Shown here: one piece after another, positions 33,269 to 44,322 of the stretch | Layout of the letters: every line of letters starts with the position of its first letter | Position numbering within the stretch: position 1 is the first letter of the stretch | Assembly (NCBI GenBank): GCA_014529385.2 | Contig: CM043971.1 | Location: forward strand, 33,687,709 to 33,751,708 | Reading direction: 5' to 3' | DNA from: Adiantum capillus-veneris | Taxonomy: Eukaryota; Streptophyta; Polypodiopsida; Polypodiales; Pteridaceae | Length of the DNA: 64,000 nt | The notes under the pieces: model-generated | Seen by the model: only the letters and a program-made list of their open reading frames with translations | Told to the model about the DNA's origin: nothing | Databases searched by the model: none | Program-made: the position numbers and the translations under genes

Positions 33269-33415
33269 CTCGGGGAAGGTCAATAATAGATTTTTTTTTA
33301 ACGTTTTTCTATTGCAAACCGCCACCACCCTCCCTTCCGTGCTTGTGCGCTCACAGAGGGGGCGGCCATCCTTGGCACAACCCTCCTCTCTCTCTCTCTC
33401 TCCATCTTGCTTAGC

Positions 33416-33462
<47 letters not shown>

Positions 33463-34362
33463 ATACACACACACTCTCTTTCTCTCAGACTCTCTCTCTC
33501 TCCATCTCTCGCTCTCTTTCCATCTCTCACTCTCGTTCAGCCCTCACTCTCTATCTCTCGTTCTCTGTGTTAAAATTCAGCTCTCTCTCTTACCATACAC
33601 ACACCTATACACACACAAACACACATACACTCACACTCACCCTCTCACAAATCCATAATGTCGCTCTCTCACCATCTCTCTCTCATTCAGTTAATCCAGC
33701 CTTCTCTCCCTCTTTCCTTACATATACACCCACACGCATGAGCACATACACCATACGCACCAACAACGCACATACACGGCACACACGGAAGCAAAAAAAC
33801 AAAAACAAAAATGAACGTTGACGCATCAATAAAAGACACCAAAATCATGGATGGCGACAACGATTCAAAGAAAGACTCCGAAGGCATGCCCCAACCGGCA
33901 CCCGAAGTTGACGAGCACGCTACACCGATGCACCATTAAAGCCTGCAATTCATCGGCATCTCGTCTATGACACACTTCTTTAGTAAACATCCGTAGGGTA
34001 ATCCTTTTTCCAGTTTTCAAGCCAAACCTTGTAAAAAAACATTTGTATATTCCACCTCTCTCTAGGTGATGCTCACAAAGGCTCACCTAGGAGAGTATCA
34101 TTTTCTAATTCCTCCCAAAACAAAGCACCAGTCAACGATCCAGGAGCCAGCTGCCTACTTTGTCTCTCCAGCTTAGGGCCCTAAACCTAATCAGTTTATG
34201 TTAAACTAATGCAGCCTACACCTTTAAAAGAGCACTGAGAGGTCACTATCGGGGGAGTCAGCATTTGAGAGGGAAGCCATGCACACACACTAACTCCAAG
34301 GGTCACTACGCACAGGAGTAGGATCTCTGCACATGTGAATTCTCCCTAGAGAATGCACTATA

Positions 34363-34428
<66 letters not shown>

Positions 34429-34585
34429 GGTGTGCTTGTTAGTGTTATTTGAATCCCTGATGTCCACGTCCTAGCCACTCAAAGCTAGGTGGTGCCCCCT
34501 GTTCACTCTGCATGACGAGTTCGGCGTGCACGGTCCTGGTGTAGAGGCAGCTGGGGTTTGTTTTGTGCTTGTGCTTGTCAACACG
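33269..34585. other. spacer dominated by (CT)n and (CA)n tracts
   Basis: No gene is recognised. (CT)n runs lie at about 33383-33400 and 33411-33458, with interrupted CT/CA-rich DNA to about 33740. A pure (CT)n tract runs at 34367-34424. The ORFs through them encode only Ser-Leu or Arg-Glu runs. A 43-codon frame from about 33810 (MNVDASIKDTKIMDGDND) is too short to judge. Confidence 0.6.
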
Positions 34586-34690
34586 TAATGAGCCTCCTAG
34601 AGCTACCTTGGTCGAAATTCAAGAAGAGGATGCTCATCACAAAGGATCTCCTCTATGCCATGCTTGGGAAAAGAGTTGGCCACCAAGGCA
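34586..34690 (+). pseudogene. outer chromovirus protease, left fragment
   Basis: This aligns by eye with 46721-46890 of the inner chromovirus (AATGAGCCTCCTAGAG and AAGAGGATGCTCATCAC are shared). About 50-70 bases covering the catalytic Asp-x-Gly are deleted between CTTGGGAAAAG and AGTTGGCCACCAAG. It stops at the left end of the CACTA element. Confidence 0.75.
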
Positions 34691-34860
34691 CACTACACGA
34701 GGTTTCTCATATTTGCAACGCTCAAATGTGAAAATCCACCACGTCGCTATGCGCATCGCTATGAGTGTCGCTATATTATTTGTTGCATAGGGATGCACAT
34801 AGCGACGCTCATAGAGATGTTGACAGGGTTAAAAAATAAACCGATAGCGCCAAAAACTCA
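34691..34860 (+). repeat. CACTA left terminal and subterminal repeats
   Basis: Terminal inverted repeat CACTACACGAGGTT at the start. Subterminal copies of GTCGCTAT, ATCGCTAT and the inverse ATAGCGACG lie within the next 150 bases, so this end can fold on itself. Confidence 0.75.
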
Positions 34861-34906
34861 GATCTCAGATTTGAGTTTCGGCGCTCTATTGAAACGGGTA
34901 TACTCG

Positions 34907-34910
<4 letters not shown>

Positions 34911-34949
<39 letters not shown>

Positions 34950-34957
34950 ACCCCCCC

Positions 34958-35008
<51 letters not shown>

Positions 35009-35073
35009 AGAGGAAGGAGAGCCAGGTATGCTCCTTCCCTCTCCTCCCTCTCATATTCTCTTCCCCTCTCTCC

Positions 35074-35105
<32 letters not shown>

Positions 35106-35253
35106 GACACATTGTGTATGAGAGAGAGAGAGAGTGTGTGTGTGTACACACATGCATAAACAAAAAAACACATACACACACACATATTGAATGTACAAAG
35201 AATATACACACACATGCATAAACAAAGAACGCATACACATACACATTGATAGA

Positions 35254-35299
<46 letters not shown>

Positions 35300-35340
35300 T
35301 AAAGGAGAGAGAGAGAGAGAGAGAGAGAGAGAACAAAGAG
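34911..35340. repeat. compound microsatellite block inside CACTA
   Basis: (CT)n about 34911-34947, poly-C about 34951-34974, (AC)n to 35004, CT-rich and (CT)n to about 35093, (AC)n, (GA)n and (GT)n about 35095-35150, CA-rich with a repeated ATGCATAAACAAA phrase to 35250, and (GA)n 35256-35332. Predicted proteins here (Ser-Leu, His-Thr, Cys-Val runs) are artefacts. Confidence 0.9.
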
Positions 35341-35600
35341 AGAGATTTTTTTTTTTTAAAGTAGAGAAAATATGAAATGAAATGTTATATTGAACGTCTT
35401 CAAAATTTCAAAACGATTTATGAGACCAGTCCAATAAACTAAACTCCTTGTGGATCGAATATAATGTCTATGTTGTTCAAGAAAATAGTGCATTGGTCAC
35501 AATGAAGAGCTTCGTTAATGTTTGTCTATGTAAATAGATGTACTATGACATATATAGATAAAGAGAGAGGAAAGAAAGATTGAGAGAGAGCGTCGACATA

Positions 35601-35790
35601 GGTTTAAGATTTAGTTTTTATATTTAAGTTAGATTTAAGATTATGTTAGATTTAAGGTTAGATTAGGTTTATGTTTAGGTTAGATTTAAAATTACATTAG
35701 ACTTAAGATTATGTTAGATTTAAAATTAAATTAGATTTAGGTTTATGTTAGATTTAGATTTAGGTTAGATTTAAGGTTAGATTTTGGATT
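35601..35790. repeat. degenerate 12-bp repeat, TTAGATTTAAGG-like
   Basis: Units such as GTTAGATTTAAG, GTTAGATTTAGG and TTAGGTTTATG recur about 12-15 times with small changes. The unit contains TTTAGG and resembles a decayed plant telomere-type motif, but the period is not seven, so a simple minisatellite is as likely. Confidence 0.75.
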
Positions 35791-36229
35791 TAGTTTTTAT
35801 ATTAAAGTCTATCTTCAGGATTACGGTTTAAATTTAGAGTTGGGTTTATCGTGATCCCTCTCTTCGTCTCCATGGATGTGGCATTAAGTTGGAAAGATTT
35901 CAACAGCATGATACTCATAATGGAGGCATACATGTAATGTGCACAGTACTCCCCCAAACAAGGAGCTGCTATGAAGAGATGTTAAGCCGTTGTAAATTGC
36001 TACAGCTGAACAAGAAGCAAAGGGCTCTTTTCCACTACATGTATTGTCATGTAGATGTGGGTGTGTAGATTTCTCGTGCCCACAAATATAGGCATTGACC
36101 AATAAAGACGAAATTATATCCCAATGTATCTGATCTCCGTGTTCCTCTAGACCAAGGTGTGCAGGGATCGGACATGGCTAGAGAATTTGAGGTAGTTTAC
36201 AGAGTGTGATCTATGGTTTCTTGATTGTG

Positions 36230-36234
<5 letters not shown>

Positions 36235-36279
<45 letters not shown>
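36235..36279. repeat. (GA)n microsatellite
   Basis: Pure (GA)n tract about 40 bases before the first transposase frame. Confidence 0.9.
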
Positions 36280-36282
<3 letters not shown>

Positions 36283-36320
36283 GAGATTGAGGATGTCAAT
36301 AGAAGGTTTTTACATTCATT

Positions 36321-36860
36321 ATGAGTAGTGACGACGATGTGGGACCGTCCAACCGAAAAGCCTATTTCTCAACAAGGATCTTATGTCCTTGTAGTCAATG
36401 CAAACATGTTGTGCAACGAACAAGACGCGTTTCTTTGCAGCACATTCACGAATTTGGCAAGTTTTATCCATTTGTTATAGATCGAGTTGTTGCCAACGAT
36501 TACAACTCGTTGGACACTGATGCTGGCCAGCAGATAGCAATCTTGCAACCCACTAGACGTATTTGTAGGCGCTTCGGTCAAGTAGCATACGTGAGGCCAC
36601 AAGATGTAGCTTCTAACAGCTCGGAGGGTGATCATCCAGACCACATTCTCAATGAGGCTATTTTTGATCCCCAGATCGATGAAATGATCGAGATGATCAT
36701 AGATTCAGAAAGGCTTATCTATGATGACATGAAAAGTGAACCCGATACGCCATTGTATGGTGGAGCACATGTGTCTAGATTGAAGGCGTTCCTGGTTCTT
36801 CTCAGCATGCAGACAAATTTTGGATGGAGTGACACTAGCGTCACATCACTTTTCAAGTGA
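36321..36860 (+). pseudogene. CACTA transposase N-terminal zinc-binding domain
   Basis: A 179-codon frame. It reads TRILCPCSQCKHVV and RVSLQHIHEFGKFYPF near residues 18-60, the C-x-C-x2-C...H pattern of the transposase-associated N-terminal domain of plant CACTA proteins. The rest is acidic, then ends AFLVLLSMQTNFGWSDTSVTSLFK. This last part matches the region before the TNP2 core (K-x-x-x-N-W-S-x-x-S-x-x-x-L-L). It is probably an exon: the start is the ATG at 36321, and the next frame starts 35 bases after its stop. It would bind DNA at the element's ends. Confidence 0.75.
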
Positions 36861-36894
36861 TCTATTTCAATGTGCTTTCAATAAAAAACTCTAA

Positions 36895-38951
36895 ATGTAT
36901 AATGATCCGATAGATTACTTACACGAGTGTATCGTAAGTTTTTTGCTGTGTAGATTTCTCAAAGAGCACATACTGCCAGCTGATAATGTGATGCCATATT
37001 CCAAAGAGGAAGCAAGAAATATCTTGCAAAACTTGGGGATGGGCTACAATTCTATTCACGCATGCCCTAATGACTGCATTCTGTTCAGAGGGGAATACAT
37101 AGATATGGAGAAGTGTCTTAAATGTGATTCCGAGAGATATCGAGTAGATATCCACGGACAAAAAATTCCGCATAAGGTTTTGGAACACTTTCCTCTATTG
37201 CCTCGCATCAAACATTTCTTTGAATGTAAGTCCATGACTGCCCTAGCATCATGGCATGAGGAGACTAGATCTTCGGATGGTGTGCTGCAGATTCCTACAG
37301 ATTGCGCGGCTTGGAAGCATATAGACAACACATGGCCGGATTTTGCCAGGGAATCTTGAAATTTGCACCTCGACCTGGCTATGGATGGCGTAAATACCTT
37401 TGGTCAAAGGTCAACATCTTATAGTGTATGTCCAGTTGTCATCGTCAACTACAACATTCCCCCGTGGTTGACTACTAAGAAGGGGCACCTGTTTCTAAGC
37501 TTGATTGTGTTGGGGCGGTATAAAGTGAAGAATTTGGATGTGTATATCCATCCACTATTGGAAGAGCTACAACAGCTATGGATTGGCATAGAAGTGGTGG
37601 ATATGAGTCGGTTGACGCAATGCTTTGATCAGAGGCATTTTAATGTGGACCATGCATGACTATCCCGGACTAACATAATGCTCGGGTGATATATACTCAA
37701 ACTCAAACACTATAAACCTTGGTTTTTATCAAGATTATCTATTGTTATGTGTATACATACAGGGATTGAAACAAGCGAATATAGAGCATGTGTCACATGT
37801 GGACCTAGACTTAACACACGTCGGGCGCTCTCACTGAAGAAGAAAATCTACAAAGGTTATCAAGCGCATTTTCTAGAGAATCATGAGTTACACAGCAATT
37901 TTTTGGGAAGAGATCCACCGATCAAGATGTCTGCTTGAGCATGGTTAGAGCAAGGAGATATGTGATGACGGTTTTCCCCCAAGGATGAAGAGACTCTCTC
38001 TATGGTACAAATTACCATATTGGCCGAAACTCATGATCAATCACTTGCTCGATCCAATGCACATATTCAAGAATGTGGGTAATATGTTGTGGGACCACCT
38101 CATCGGCAAGAAAGATACTTTGGGGGCCAGAATTGACCTTAGAAATGTAGATTGTATGGAGCACTATTGGCCATAGACAGCACTCTATGGATCAATAAAA
38201 CTCCCTAAAGCGGCACGAATTTTGATAGGAGGCCAAGAATGCCAAGTAAAAGAGATCATTTGATCTGTGCGGACGCCCACAGGCATAATGCACTCGCTCC
38301 GAACATGTTTCACTAAGGAAGGGAAGCTTACTGGTTTAAAGTCACACGACTGGCATAAAATGTGTTAGGTATGTTTGAAGTGTAATATATCATAGTGGGA
38401 ATTGTGTAACATATCCATGTGTGGACTTTAATATCATTGCTAGACGTGTTTTGCAGTTTATTTTACCGGTGGCCATTGAGGGATGTTTGTCTCCTGACAT
38501 TCGTACCACGATCTACAAACTTGCAAAGTTGGTGCAATGGATCTCACAAAAGGAGATCCATGTAGATTCCATACCATCCGCCAAACTAAACGCTGCGGAG
38601 GTTGTATGCATGTTTGAGAAACACTTTCCTACTACCATGCTAACCATTCAAGTGCATCTTCTTGTTCACATAGTTGATGAGGTGGAAATAGCTGGCACAG
38701 TGCATTCCAGATGGATGTTCTTTTTAGAACGTTTCATGGAAACGCTCAACGGATATGTGCGTCAGAAGGCACGTCCGGAGGGTAGCATGGCAGAAGGTTG
38801 GCTGGTATCAGAGTCACTAGTTTACATTGGAGAGTGGGTAGATGGATTTGATAAAGCCCGAGACATGCTATGGAAAACCATAGATGATGAGAACATACCT
38901 GGGATTGTCATGTGCAATCTCAGCGCTGAGAAAATACGACAGAAGATCTAG
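36895..38951 (+). pseudogene. CACTA TNP2-type transposase core
   Basis: Frame 36895-37359 reads SIHACPNDCILFRGEYIDMEKC, HFPLLPRIKHFFECKSM and DGVLQIPTDCAAWKHID. Past a single in-frame TGA (37357-37359) it continues LAMDGVNTFGQRSTSYSVCP. This is the Transposase_21 (TNP2) family. A likely intron runs from GT at 37686 to AG at 37762, after which 37763-37938 reads YRACVTCGPRL and KKIYKGYQAHFLENHELH. 37985-38176 reads INHLLDPMHIFKNVGNMLWDHL. About 38330-38370 reads KLTGLKSHDWHKM. 38421-38951 reads LPVAIEGCLSPDIRTTIYKL, MFEKHFPTTMLTIQVHLLVHI and FLERFMETLNGYVRQKARPEG, the DUF4218 domain. The enzyme would cut the CACTA ends. The stop codon and lost frames make it inactive. Confidence 0.85.
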
Positions 38952-39109
38952 AGGCTAAAATCAATCCATTTTGCATGCTTCACAATCCAGTGATGCAAAA
39001 GTGGATTTGACAATACGAGGATGCAAAGCAGGAGCAACAAAGGGCACAAATCGAGTGGAGACAAGGAAGAAAACCATCGATGCATTGTCTGGTGACTATC
39101 GGATGTTCC

Positions 39110-39771
39110 TAGCTACACACCACTTGCTACTCCTCCCGGAGTCTCCCTAGTCGACACTCCTCGCTTTGGGGCCCAGACTCCAGTGGAGACACCTGTCATT
39201 TGTACGCCACTCGAGACCCCACCTGAGAACCTTGTCGAGACACCCTGGTTCACGGGCCACAAGCAAGAAGGATTACCGTACTCGGTTGACATCAGCAGCG
39301 GCATCATCTTGGATGACAACGGCAAGAAGGTGATCTCGCACATGCGCGGCCTTTGGTCTCAAGTCTTTTGACACTACATACTAAACACCTGAAGTGAAGT
39401 GCCAAATGAATTAAAAGAAAGTCATGAGCATGCTGCATGACGAGTTTCCCATGTCAAGTTGGGATGAGCGCTTCAATGAAGACATGATGAAGGTGCGGAT
39501 GTGCGAATACTGCAAGAACAAGTGTTCTGAAGTGCAAAAACCAATAAATCATAGGTGGAAGAGGCCAGATTGGCTGGCCAAAGAAGATATGAAGAATGCA
39601 AAGCGAGCACCGTGCAAGAATCCTGACAAGTGGAAGCAACAAAAGGAGGCAGCCAAAGTGCGAGTAGAGGCAAGGAGCTCACATGACTTGGGGAGCGGCG
39701 GGTGGGCATCATTTGAGGCCGATTTTGTAAGTGTTTTTGCATTGAACTTTAGGTTTGGTAGTTATGGATAA
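39110..39771 (+). pseudogene. CACTA C-terminal/second protein remnant
   Basis: Frame 39183-39371 has a Thr-Pro linker with repeats of VETP, LETPP and VETPW. Frame 39424-39771 (115 codons) reads KVRMCEYCKNKCSEVQK, WKRPDWLAKEDMKNAKRA and ARSSHDLGSGGWASFEADF. The last phrase resembles the S-H-x-x-G-S-x-S-F motif of plant transposase_24-like proteins often found beside TNP2. The frame ends at 39771 and a diverged, non-coding stretch follows to the right end. Confidence 0.55.
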
Positions 39772-40628
39772 TTGTACTTTTAAATTTTAACATACGCATT
39801 CTTTGTATGTTTTGAACACTGGTCTATGAACCAGACGTGACCCCATACCGTACGAGTGCGAGTATGCGGCATAAAGGGCTTAAACGCCCTTATGGACATT
39901 CTCAGTTCTCGCACCAACATGGTTAGTATTTCAATTTACTCTCTTACATTTGTTGTATTTTAATAATAAGCTAAGAAAATAGATTGTTTTGTCATTATAT
40001 GTTTATACTTACAGAAAGTCTTATTGTTTTTTTTTTCAAAATGCGACAGATACGCAGCTTAGACGCGATAAGACGTCTGATTAGACGACATCAATCTAGC
40101 CGTTTCCAGATAGCAATTTTCTTTTTTCATAGCATGTATAATGAGATGACGTGTGTATGTCATTTTTTAAACTATTGGTCAATGATGTATTTTCTCAATA
40201 ACGAAAATTGTGTTGTAACTATTACATTTTGGTCAAAGCTTAGCAATGAAGTGATTTTGCCTAAAATGTGTATAACTTTGTTAGTGTATTACTTTCATCG
40301 AAATACTTTTGTTAGTTTTGCTTCTTTATTCTGGAAACAATGTTAAATATGGTTGATAGGTGATAAGGCATTCAATGCCCTGTCACCCAATTTTGTTTTT
40401 CTCGGGCGTCGCTATAGGAATCTTTATATAAGGTTATGTAGCATCGTTATATGCGTTGCTAAATTAGGAAATATATGCGTCGCTATTTAGAGACACATAT
40501 AGTGACGTTCATAGCGACATTCCCGTTGCGACGCTTTTAATGACGCTTTTAGCGGTGTCGGGGGGTTAAAAAACACATTGTATTTTCATCGCTCAAGCCG
40601 TCACAAATGCACATAACCTCTTGTAGTG
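39772..40628 (+). repeat. CACTA right subterminal region
   Basis: Non-coding DNA with clustered CGTCGCTAT, GCGTTGCTA, GCGACATT, GCGACGC and TGACGCTTTT motifs from about 40405 to 40560, then the terminal repeat ending TAGTG at 40628. Confidence 0.7.
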
Positions 40629-40922
40629 CTAGGCATCCAAGCCTATGATATGGGAGATGTCCTTTCTGTTGATGGTGCTTTCAAGGGGCAAGAAGCCTCA
40701 ATCACTCCCTTAATTGGGAAATCGATGCTCCATATTCAAAGCTATGTGGACAAGGAGGATTTCTTCATCTCTCCTCTCAAGCATGAGGATGTAATCCTAG
40801 GGTCACCGTGGTTTGATTGCATGGCTACCAATGTTAAATTCTCTGAAAGGAAATCTACTTTAGGTTCATGGAAAAAGATATGTACATGGATGCTAAGGAG
40901 TTGGGTAGTACCATACCCCTAG
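40629..40922 (+). pseudogene. outer chromovirus protease, right part
   Basis: It resumes with LGIQAYDMGDVLSVDGAFKG straight after the CACTA end and continues PLIGKSMLHIQSY and HEDVILGSPWFDCM. The I-L-G-x-P-W motif that ends chromovirus proteases is present. The catalytic part lies on the other side of the CACTA element and is deleted. Confidence 0.82.
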
Positions 40923-41853
40923 TACATAAGCAAGCTTTCAATAAGTCAATAAAGAGCTCTATTTTCGTGTACGTGATTTTTGTTAAAGATTCTCAAAATG
41001 AACCTAATGCTTTAGCAAAAGAAAATATAACCAATCAAAATCAAAAGGACTTAGAGTTATCCAAGTTCCTCAAGGGGTTCCAAGATGTTTTAATTGACGA
41101 TATCCCTTGTGAACTACCTCCCAAACGAGGCAATGAAGACCATGCAATTGAACTTCTTCAGGAAGCTCACCGCCTCATAAACCTCCTTATCGAGTTTCTC
41201 AAGCTCAATAAGAGAAGATTATGCGGCAAGTGCATGAGCCGGTTGAGAAAGGCATGGTTAGGCCTAGCTCATCTCCATTTTGTTTATTAGTGTTATTAGT
41301 GCAAAATAAAGACGGCACATGTTGTGTGTGTCGACTATAGAGCACTAAATAGGATCACTATCAAAAATAGGTTTCCCGTTCCACAGGTAGAAGACCTATT
41401 TGATAATCTACAGGGGTTGACCTACTTCAGTAGGATTGACCTAAAAAGTGGCTACCATCAAATAAGGATAGCTGATTAAGACATTGTAAAGACCGCATTT
41501 CACACTACATTTGGTCTTTACGAGTACATTGTCATTCCTTTTGGCTTGACCAATGCACCATCCACATTTAATCGCTTGATGGAGAAGCTATTCAAGCCTC
41601 TGCGAACCTTTACTGGAGTGTTCTTTGATGATATAATCATCTACTCTAATTCATTAGACGAACGCAAACAACACCTCCAGGTAATATTTTAATTTTTATG
41701 AGAGAATAAGCTTTATATAAATAAAAAGAAAAGTGATTTTTTCTTACAAGAGATTAAGTATATAGGTCACATTATCTCTCAAGATGGCATCCAAATGGAT
41801 CCATCAAAGTTAGAGGTAGTAAAAGGATGGCCTAATCCAAGGAATCTGCATGA
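40923..41853 (+). pseudogene. outer chromovirus reverse transcriptase
   Basis: Plus-strand pieces: a linker (40868-41290), then VCVDYRALNRITIKNRFPVP, VEDLFDNLQGLTYFSRIDLK and SGYHQIRIAD, a TAA (41477-41479), and in the same frame FHTTFGLYEYIVIPFGLTNA. FFDDIIIYSNS carries the two catalytic aspartates near 41628. After a further break it reads HIISQDGIQMDPSKLEV and the start of the connection, until the TIR element at 41854. The protein copies element RNA into DNA. Stops and a frameshift near 41690 inactivate it. Confidence 0.85.
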
Positions 41854-42318
41854 CATTAGGAATAGAATGGGGTCTAGGAGGGCCTCTTTATTTGGCAGTT
41901 TAAGGAAGTCAAACCTTTAGTATTAAGAAAGTAATCAAAGAACAAATTTTGAACTCAAACATATAAACCTGCTAGTTTATTTGAATTCAAAGTTTCCACC
42001 CAAAATGGAATTTAAAATCTAACGGGTAAAACCGTATCATGTAGCATACATATGGAACGAGCTTGACGCGTAGATTATAGATCTATGATCTCCACTCAAA
42101 TCGGAGATCATATGTCGGAATTATGGAAGGTCAAAAATCATAAAATTGTCCACCTCCTTTTTGGGGGAAAAAGTGCATCCTTTGACCACTCTTACAAATC
42201 TCTTACACACCCACCATTCTTGCACACATGGCATACAACTATTTGTCAAAATGTTAATCACCTCCATAAACTCATGGAAAATAAAGAGGCCCTCCTACAC
42301 CCCATCCTCTTCCTAATG
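41854..42318. mobile_element. 465-bp TIR element (MITE), CATTAGG ends
   Basis: Terminal inverted repeats of about 40 bases with about 3-4 mismatches: the left begins CATTAGGAATAGAATGGGGT, and the right, read inward on the other strand, begins CATTAGGAAGAGGATGGGGT. Both continue (C/G)TAGGAGGGCCTCTTTATTT. The reverse-transcriptase sequence of the host stops at 41853 and resumes at 42319 with little or no loss. No transposase is encoded. No clear target duplication is seen, so the superfamily is unknown. Its ends resemble those of the larger element at 48026-49046. Confidence 0.8.
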
Positions 42319-42870
42319 ATTAAGAAGCTTTATAGGTATTTGTGCATATTACGACGCTTCATAGAAAAGTTCTCGCAAATCGAGGGACCATTACATGACC
42401 TAACAAAGAGAAACGTGAGGTATATATGGTCCACCAAGGAGAACAATGCTTTTGAAAAGCTTAAAGAGAAGCTTATCTATCAACTTGTGCTTACACTGCC
42501 GGATCCATCAAAGCCATTTGAGGGTCAATGCGACGCTTGTGGTGATTGCCTTGGAGCTGTTTTGCTCCAAGAAGGGCATGCCATAGCCTATGAAAGTCAA
42601 AGGCTCAACCTTGTTGAGCAAGCTCTAGGCATATATGAAAAGGAACTCTTAGGTGTTCTACATGCTCTAGATTCATGGAAGCACTATTTATTGGGGACTC
42701 CTTTCATTCTCCGAACAGATCACCAAAGCCTTAAGTACTTCATGACGTAGACCAAGCTCTCCGACAAACAAATGAGGTGGGGAAAATTCCTTTCGCAATT
42801 TCATTTTCATATTGCTCACATTGTTGGCAAGCATAATCAAATAGCCAATGCACTCTCAAGATGACCGAGA
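42319..42870 (+). pseudogene. outer chromovirus RNase H
   Basis: It reads RRFIEKFSQIEGPLHDLT, KPFEGQCDACGDCLGAVL, YEKELLGVLHALDSWKHYLL and FILRTDHQSLKYFMT, with the D, E and D of RNase H all present. It continues past a stop (TAG at 42748-42750) through FHFHIAHIVGKHNQ and another stop at 42862-42864. It removes template RNA during reverse transcription. It is well preserved apart from the two stops. Confidence 0.87.
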
Positions 42871-43184
42871 GTGAATGTGGTATCCATAGCAGCTCACCAT
42901 GATCTATCTTCTATGGATGAGTACGCTATCGATCTTGATTTTAGAGATGTGATTTCAACCCTTGCACTAGGGAAGAACGAAGAATCATTTACCCTACAAG
43001 ATGGTTATCTTCTCTATGGCAATATACTATGTGTTACTAACTCACTACGTGAGAAAGTAATGTATGAATCTCATGCTCTTCCTTATATGGGGCATAGAGA
43101 GATTCAATCTACCCTAAAAGGGATAGAAACATATTTCTATTGGCCTACCATGAAAGCAAACATACAAGAGTATGTTTCAAAACG
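42871..43184 (+). pseudogene. outer chromovirus integrase, start
   Basis: It reads MNVVSIAAHHDLSSM, YLLYGNILCVTNSLREKVMY and ESHALPYMGHREIQSTLKGI, with the two histidines of the integrase zinc domain, then YFYWPTMKANIQEYVSK. It stops at the insertion point of the inner chromovirus, just before the Cys-x2-Cys, which is found at 55577 onward. The HHCC domain is therefore split by a 12.4-kb insertion. Confidence 0.85.
43180..43184. repeat. target site duplication AAACG, left copy
   Basis: AAACG precedes the inner chromovirus and AAATG follows it (55577-55581). The single difference is a C-to-T at a CpG, as expected for methylated DNA. Confidence 0.8.
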
Positions 43185-43290
43185 TGTCATAAAAGAATCT
43201 AATATCTAGCAACCAAAATGATTTTCTCATATTAAAATAATCATTTAATGTGGGAGAATAAACGGGAACAAGAGTTAGAATAGAGACATG

Positions 43291-43590
43291 TGCTTCTAGA
43301 CCTATCTCAACAGGGGACCAAAAGGAGAGATGGTTGCATCTCAATACGGGTCCAAACGGAGGTGGTCTACCAAAGAGCAATGTGTAATAAGTGCTTCTAG
43401 ACCTATCTTAGTAGGGGACCAAAAGGAGAGATGGTTGCATCTCAATAGGGGTCCAAAAGGAGACGGTCTACCAAAGAGCAATGTGCAATAAGTGCTTCTA
43501 AGCTTATATCAGCAGGGGACCAAGAGGAGAGATGGTTACATCTCAATACGGGTCCAAAAGGAGGTAGTCTATCAAAGAGCAACGTGCATC
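43291..43590. repeat. 101-bp tandem triplication in LTR
   Basis: Three units start TGCTTCTA at 43291, 43392 and 43493. Each reads CAGGGGACCAAAAGGAGAGA or near it, then TCTCAATACGGGTCCAAA and CAAAGAGCAA. The LTR of the outer element (57103 on) has only one, shorter equivalent. Confidence 0.9.
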
Positions 43591-44260
43591 TAATGGAGCT
43601 TAAAAGACCTTAGGATTAGCTTCATTAAAGACCTCCAATAGTTAACGGTTAAAAGTCCTTTGACTTTAGGCAAGCTAGGACTGAGCTTGAGGTGGAAACC
43701 CGACCTAATCTTGAGGTGCTTGTCGTGCTTGCTGATTAAGGTGCTTGAGGTGATTGTCGTGTTTGATTGTCGTGCTTGATGACTAAGGTGCTTGAGGTGC
43801 TTGTCATGCTTGATGAGGAAGGTGCTTGAGAAGCTTCCTATGCATGGGGGGTAAGGTGCTTGAGTAAAAAAAAGACCTTACAAAGGAGGGGGAAATCCCC
43901 AAAGTTAGGGGAATCTTTGACTTAACCTCCCACTCACCCAAAGGGCACCCTTTTCTCAAGGGGCACATGGGACACATGTCAGACTCTCCCTATGCTTAGC
44001 CACATGCTGTGCTTGAATGCTATTGGTTGGGCTAAAGAGGGGTCCAATGAGCTTCTAGTTCCATTCAACAAATATCTAAATATTTTCAATCTCTCTCTCT
44101 CTAACGGGTAAGGAGGACACTTGTCCCAAGACTACCCATGTACTTGAAATGCATGGTGCATATAATTGGCTAGGGGTGAGAGGGGTCCAATGAGCTTGAG
44201 GCATGAAAAAAAGGTAGAGCTTGCCCCAAGCAAGCAAGGGGTGTGATGGGACGGTATACG

Positions 44261-44261
<1 letters not shown>

Positions 44262-44320
<59 letters not shown>
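44262..44320. repeat. (AC)n microsatellite in LTR
   Basis: About 29 AC units. Shorter or similar tracts occupy the same LTR position at 54824-54879 and about 57961-57983. Confidence 0.92.

Positions 44321-44322
<2 letters not shown>

Larger units (their letters stand above)
34691..40628 (+). mobile_element. CACTA (En/Spm) DNA transposon
   Basis: It begins CACTACACGAGGTT at 34691 and ends AACCTCTTGTAGTG at 40628; 13 of the first 14 bases match between the inverted ends. Similarity continues inward through CTCAA/CTTGA and GTGAAAAT/GATGAAAAT. Both subterminal regions carry many short direct and inverted GTCGCTAT / AGCGACGC motifs, a hallmark of CACTA ends where the element's own proteins bind. 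Inside are plus-strand remnants of a TNP2-type transposase (36321-38951) and a second-protein-like tail (39183-39771). Flanks: CTA follows the right end, while GCA precedes the left end; protease alignment shows CTA was the original triplet, so the 3-bp duplication has decayed on the left. It sits in the outer chromovirus protease gene. Confidence 0.88.

Noticed and set aside
33246-33821. Long ORFs made of Ser-Leu, His-Thr, Cys-Val or Arg-Glu repeats (also 1957-2372, 24524-24800, 32865-33149, 34290-34478, 34655-35336, 44076-44406, 51598-51962, 54644-54949)
   Set aside because: They are translations of simple (CT)n, (GA)n and (AC)n tracts, open in several frames on both strands, with no supporting domain.
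34688-40631. Exact 3-bp duplication at the CACTA ends
   Set aside because: GCA on the left and CTA on the right do not match; alignment suggests the left copy decayed, but this cannot be shown from one locus.
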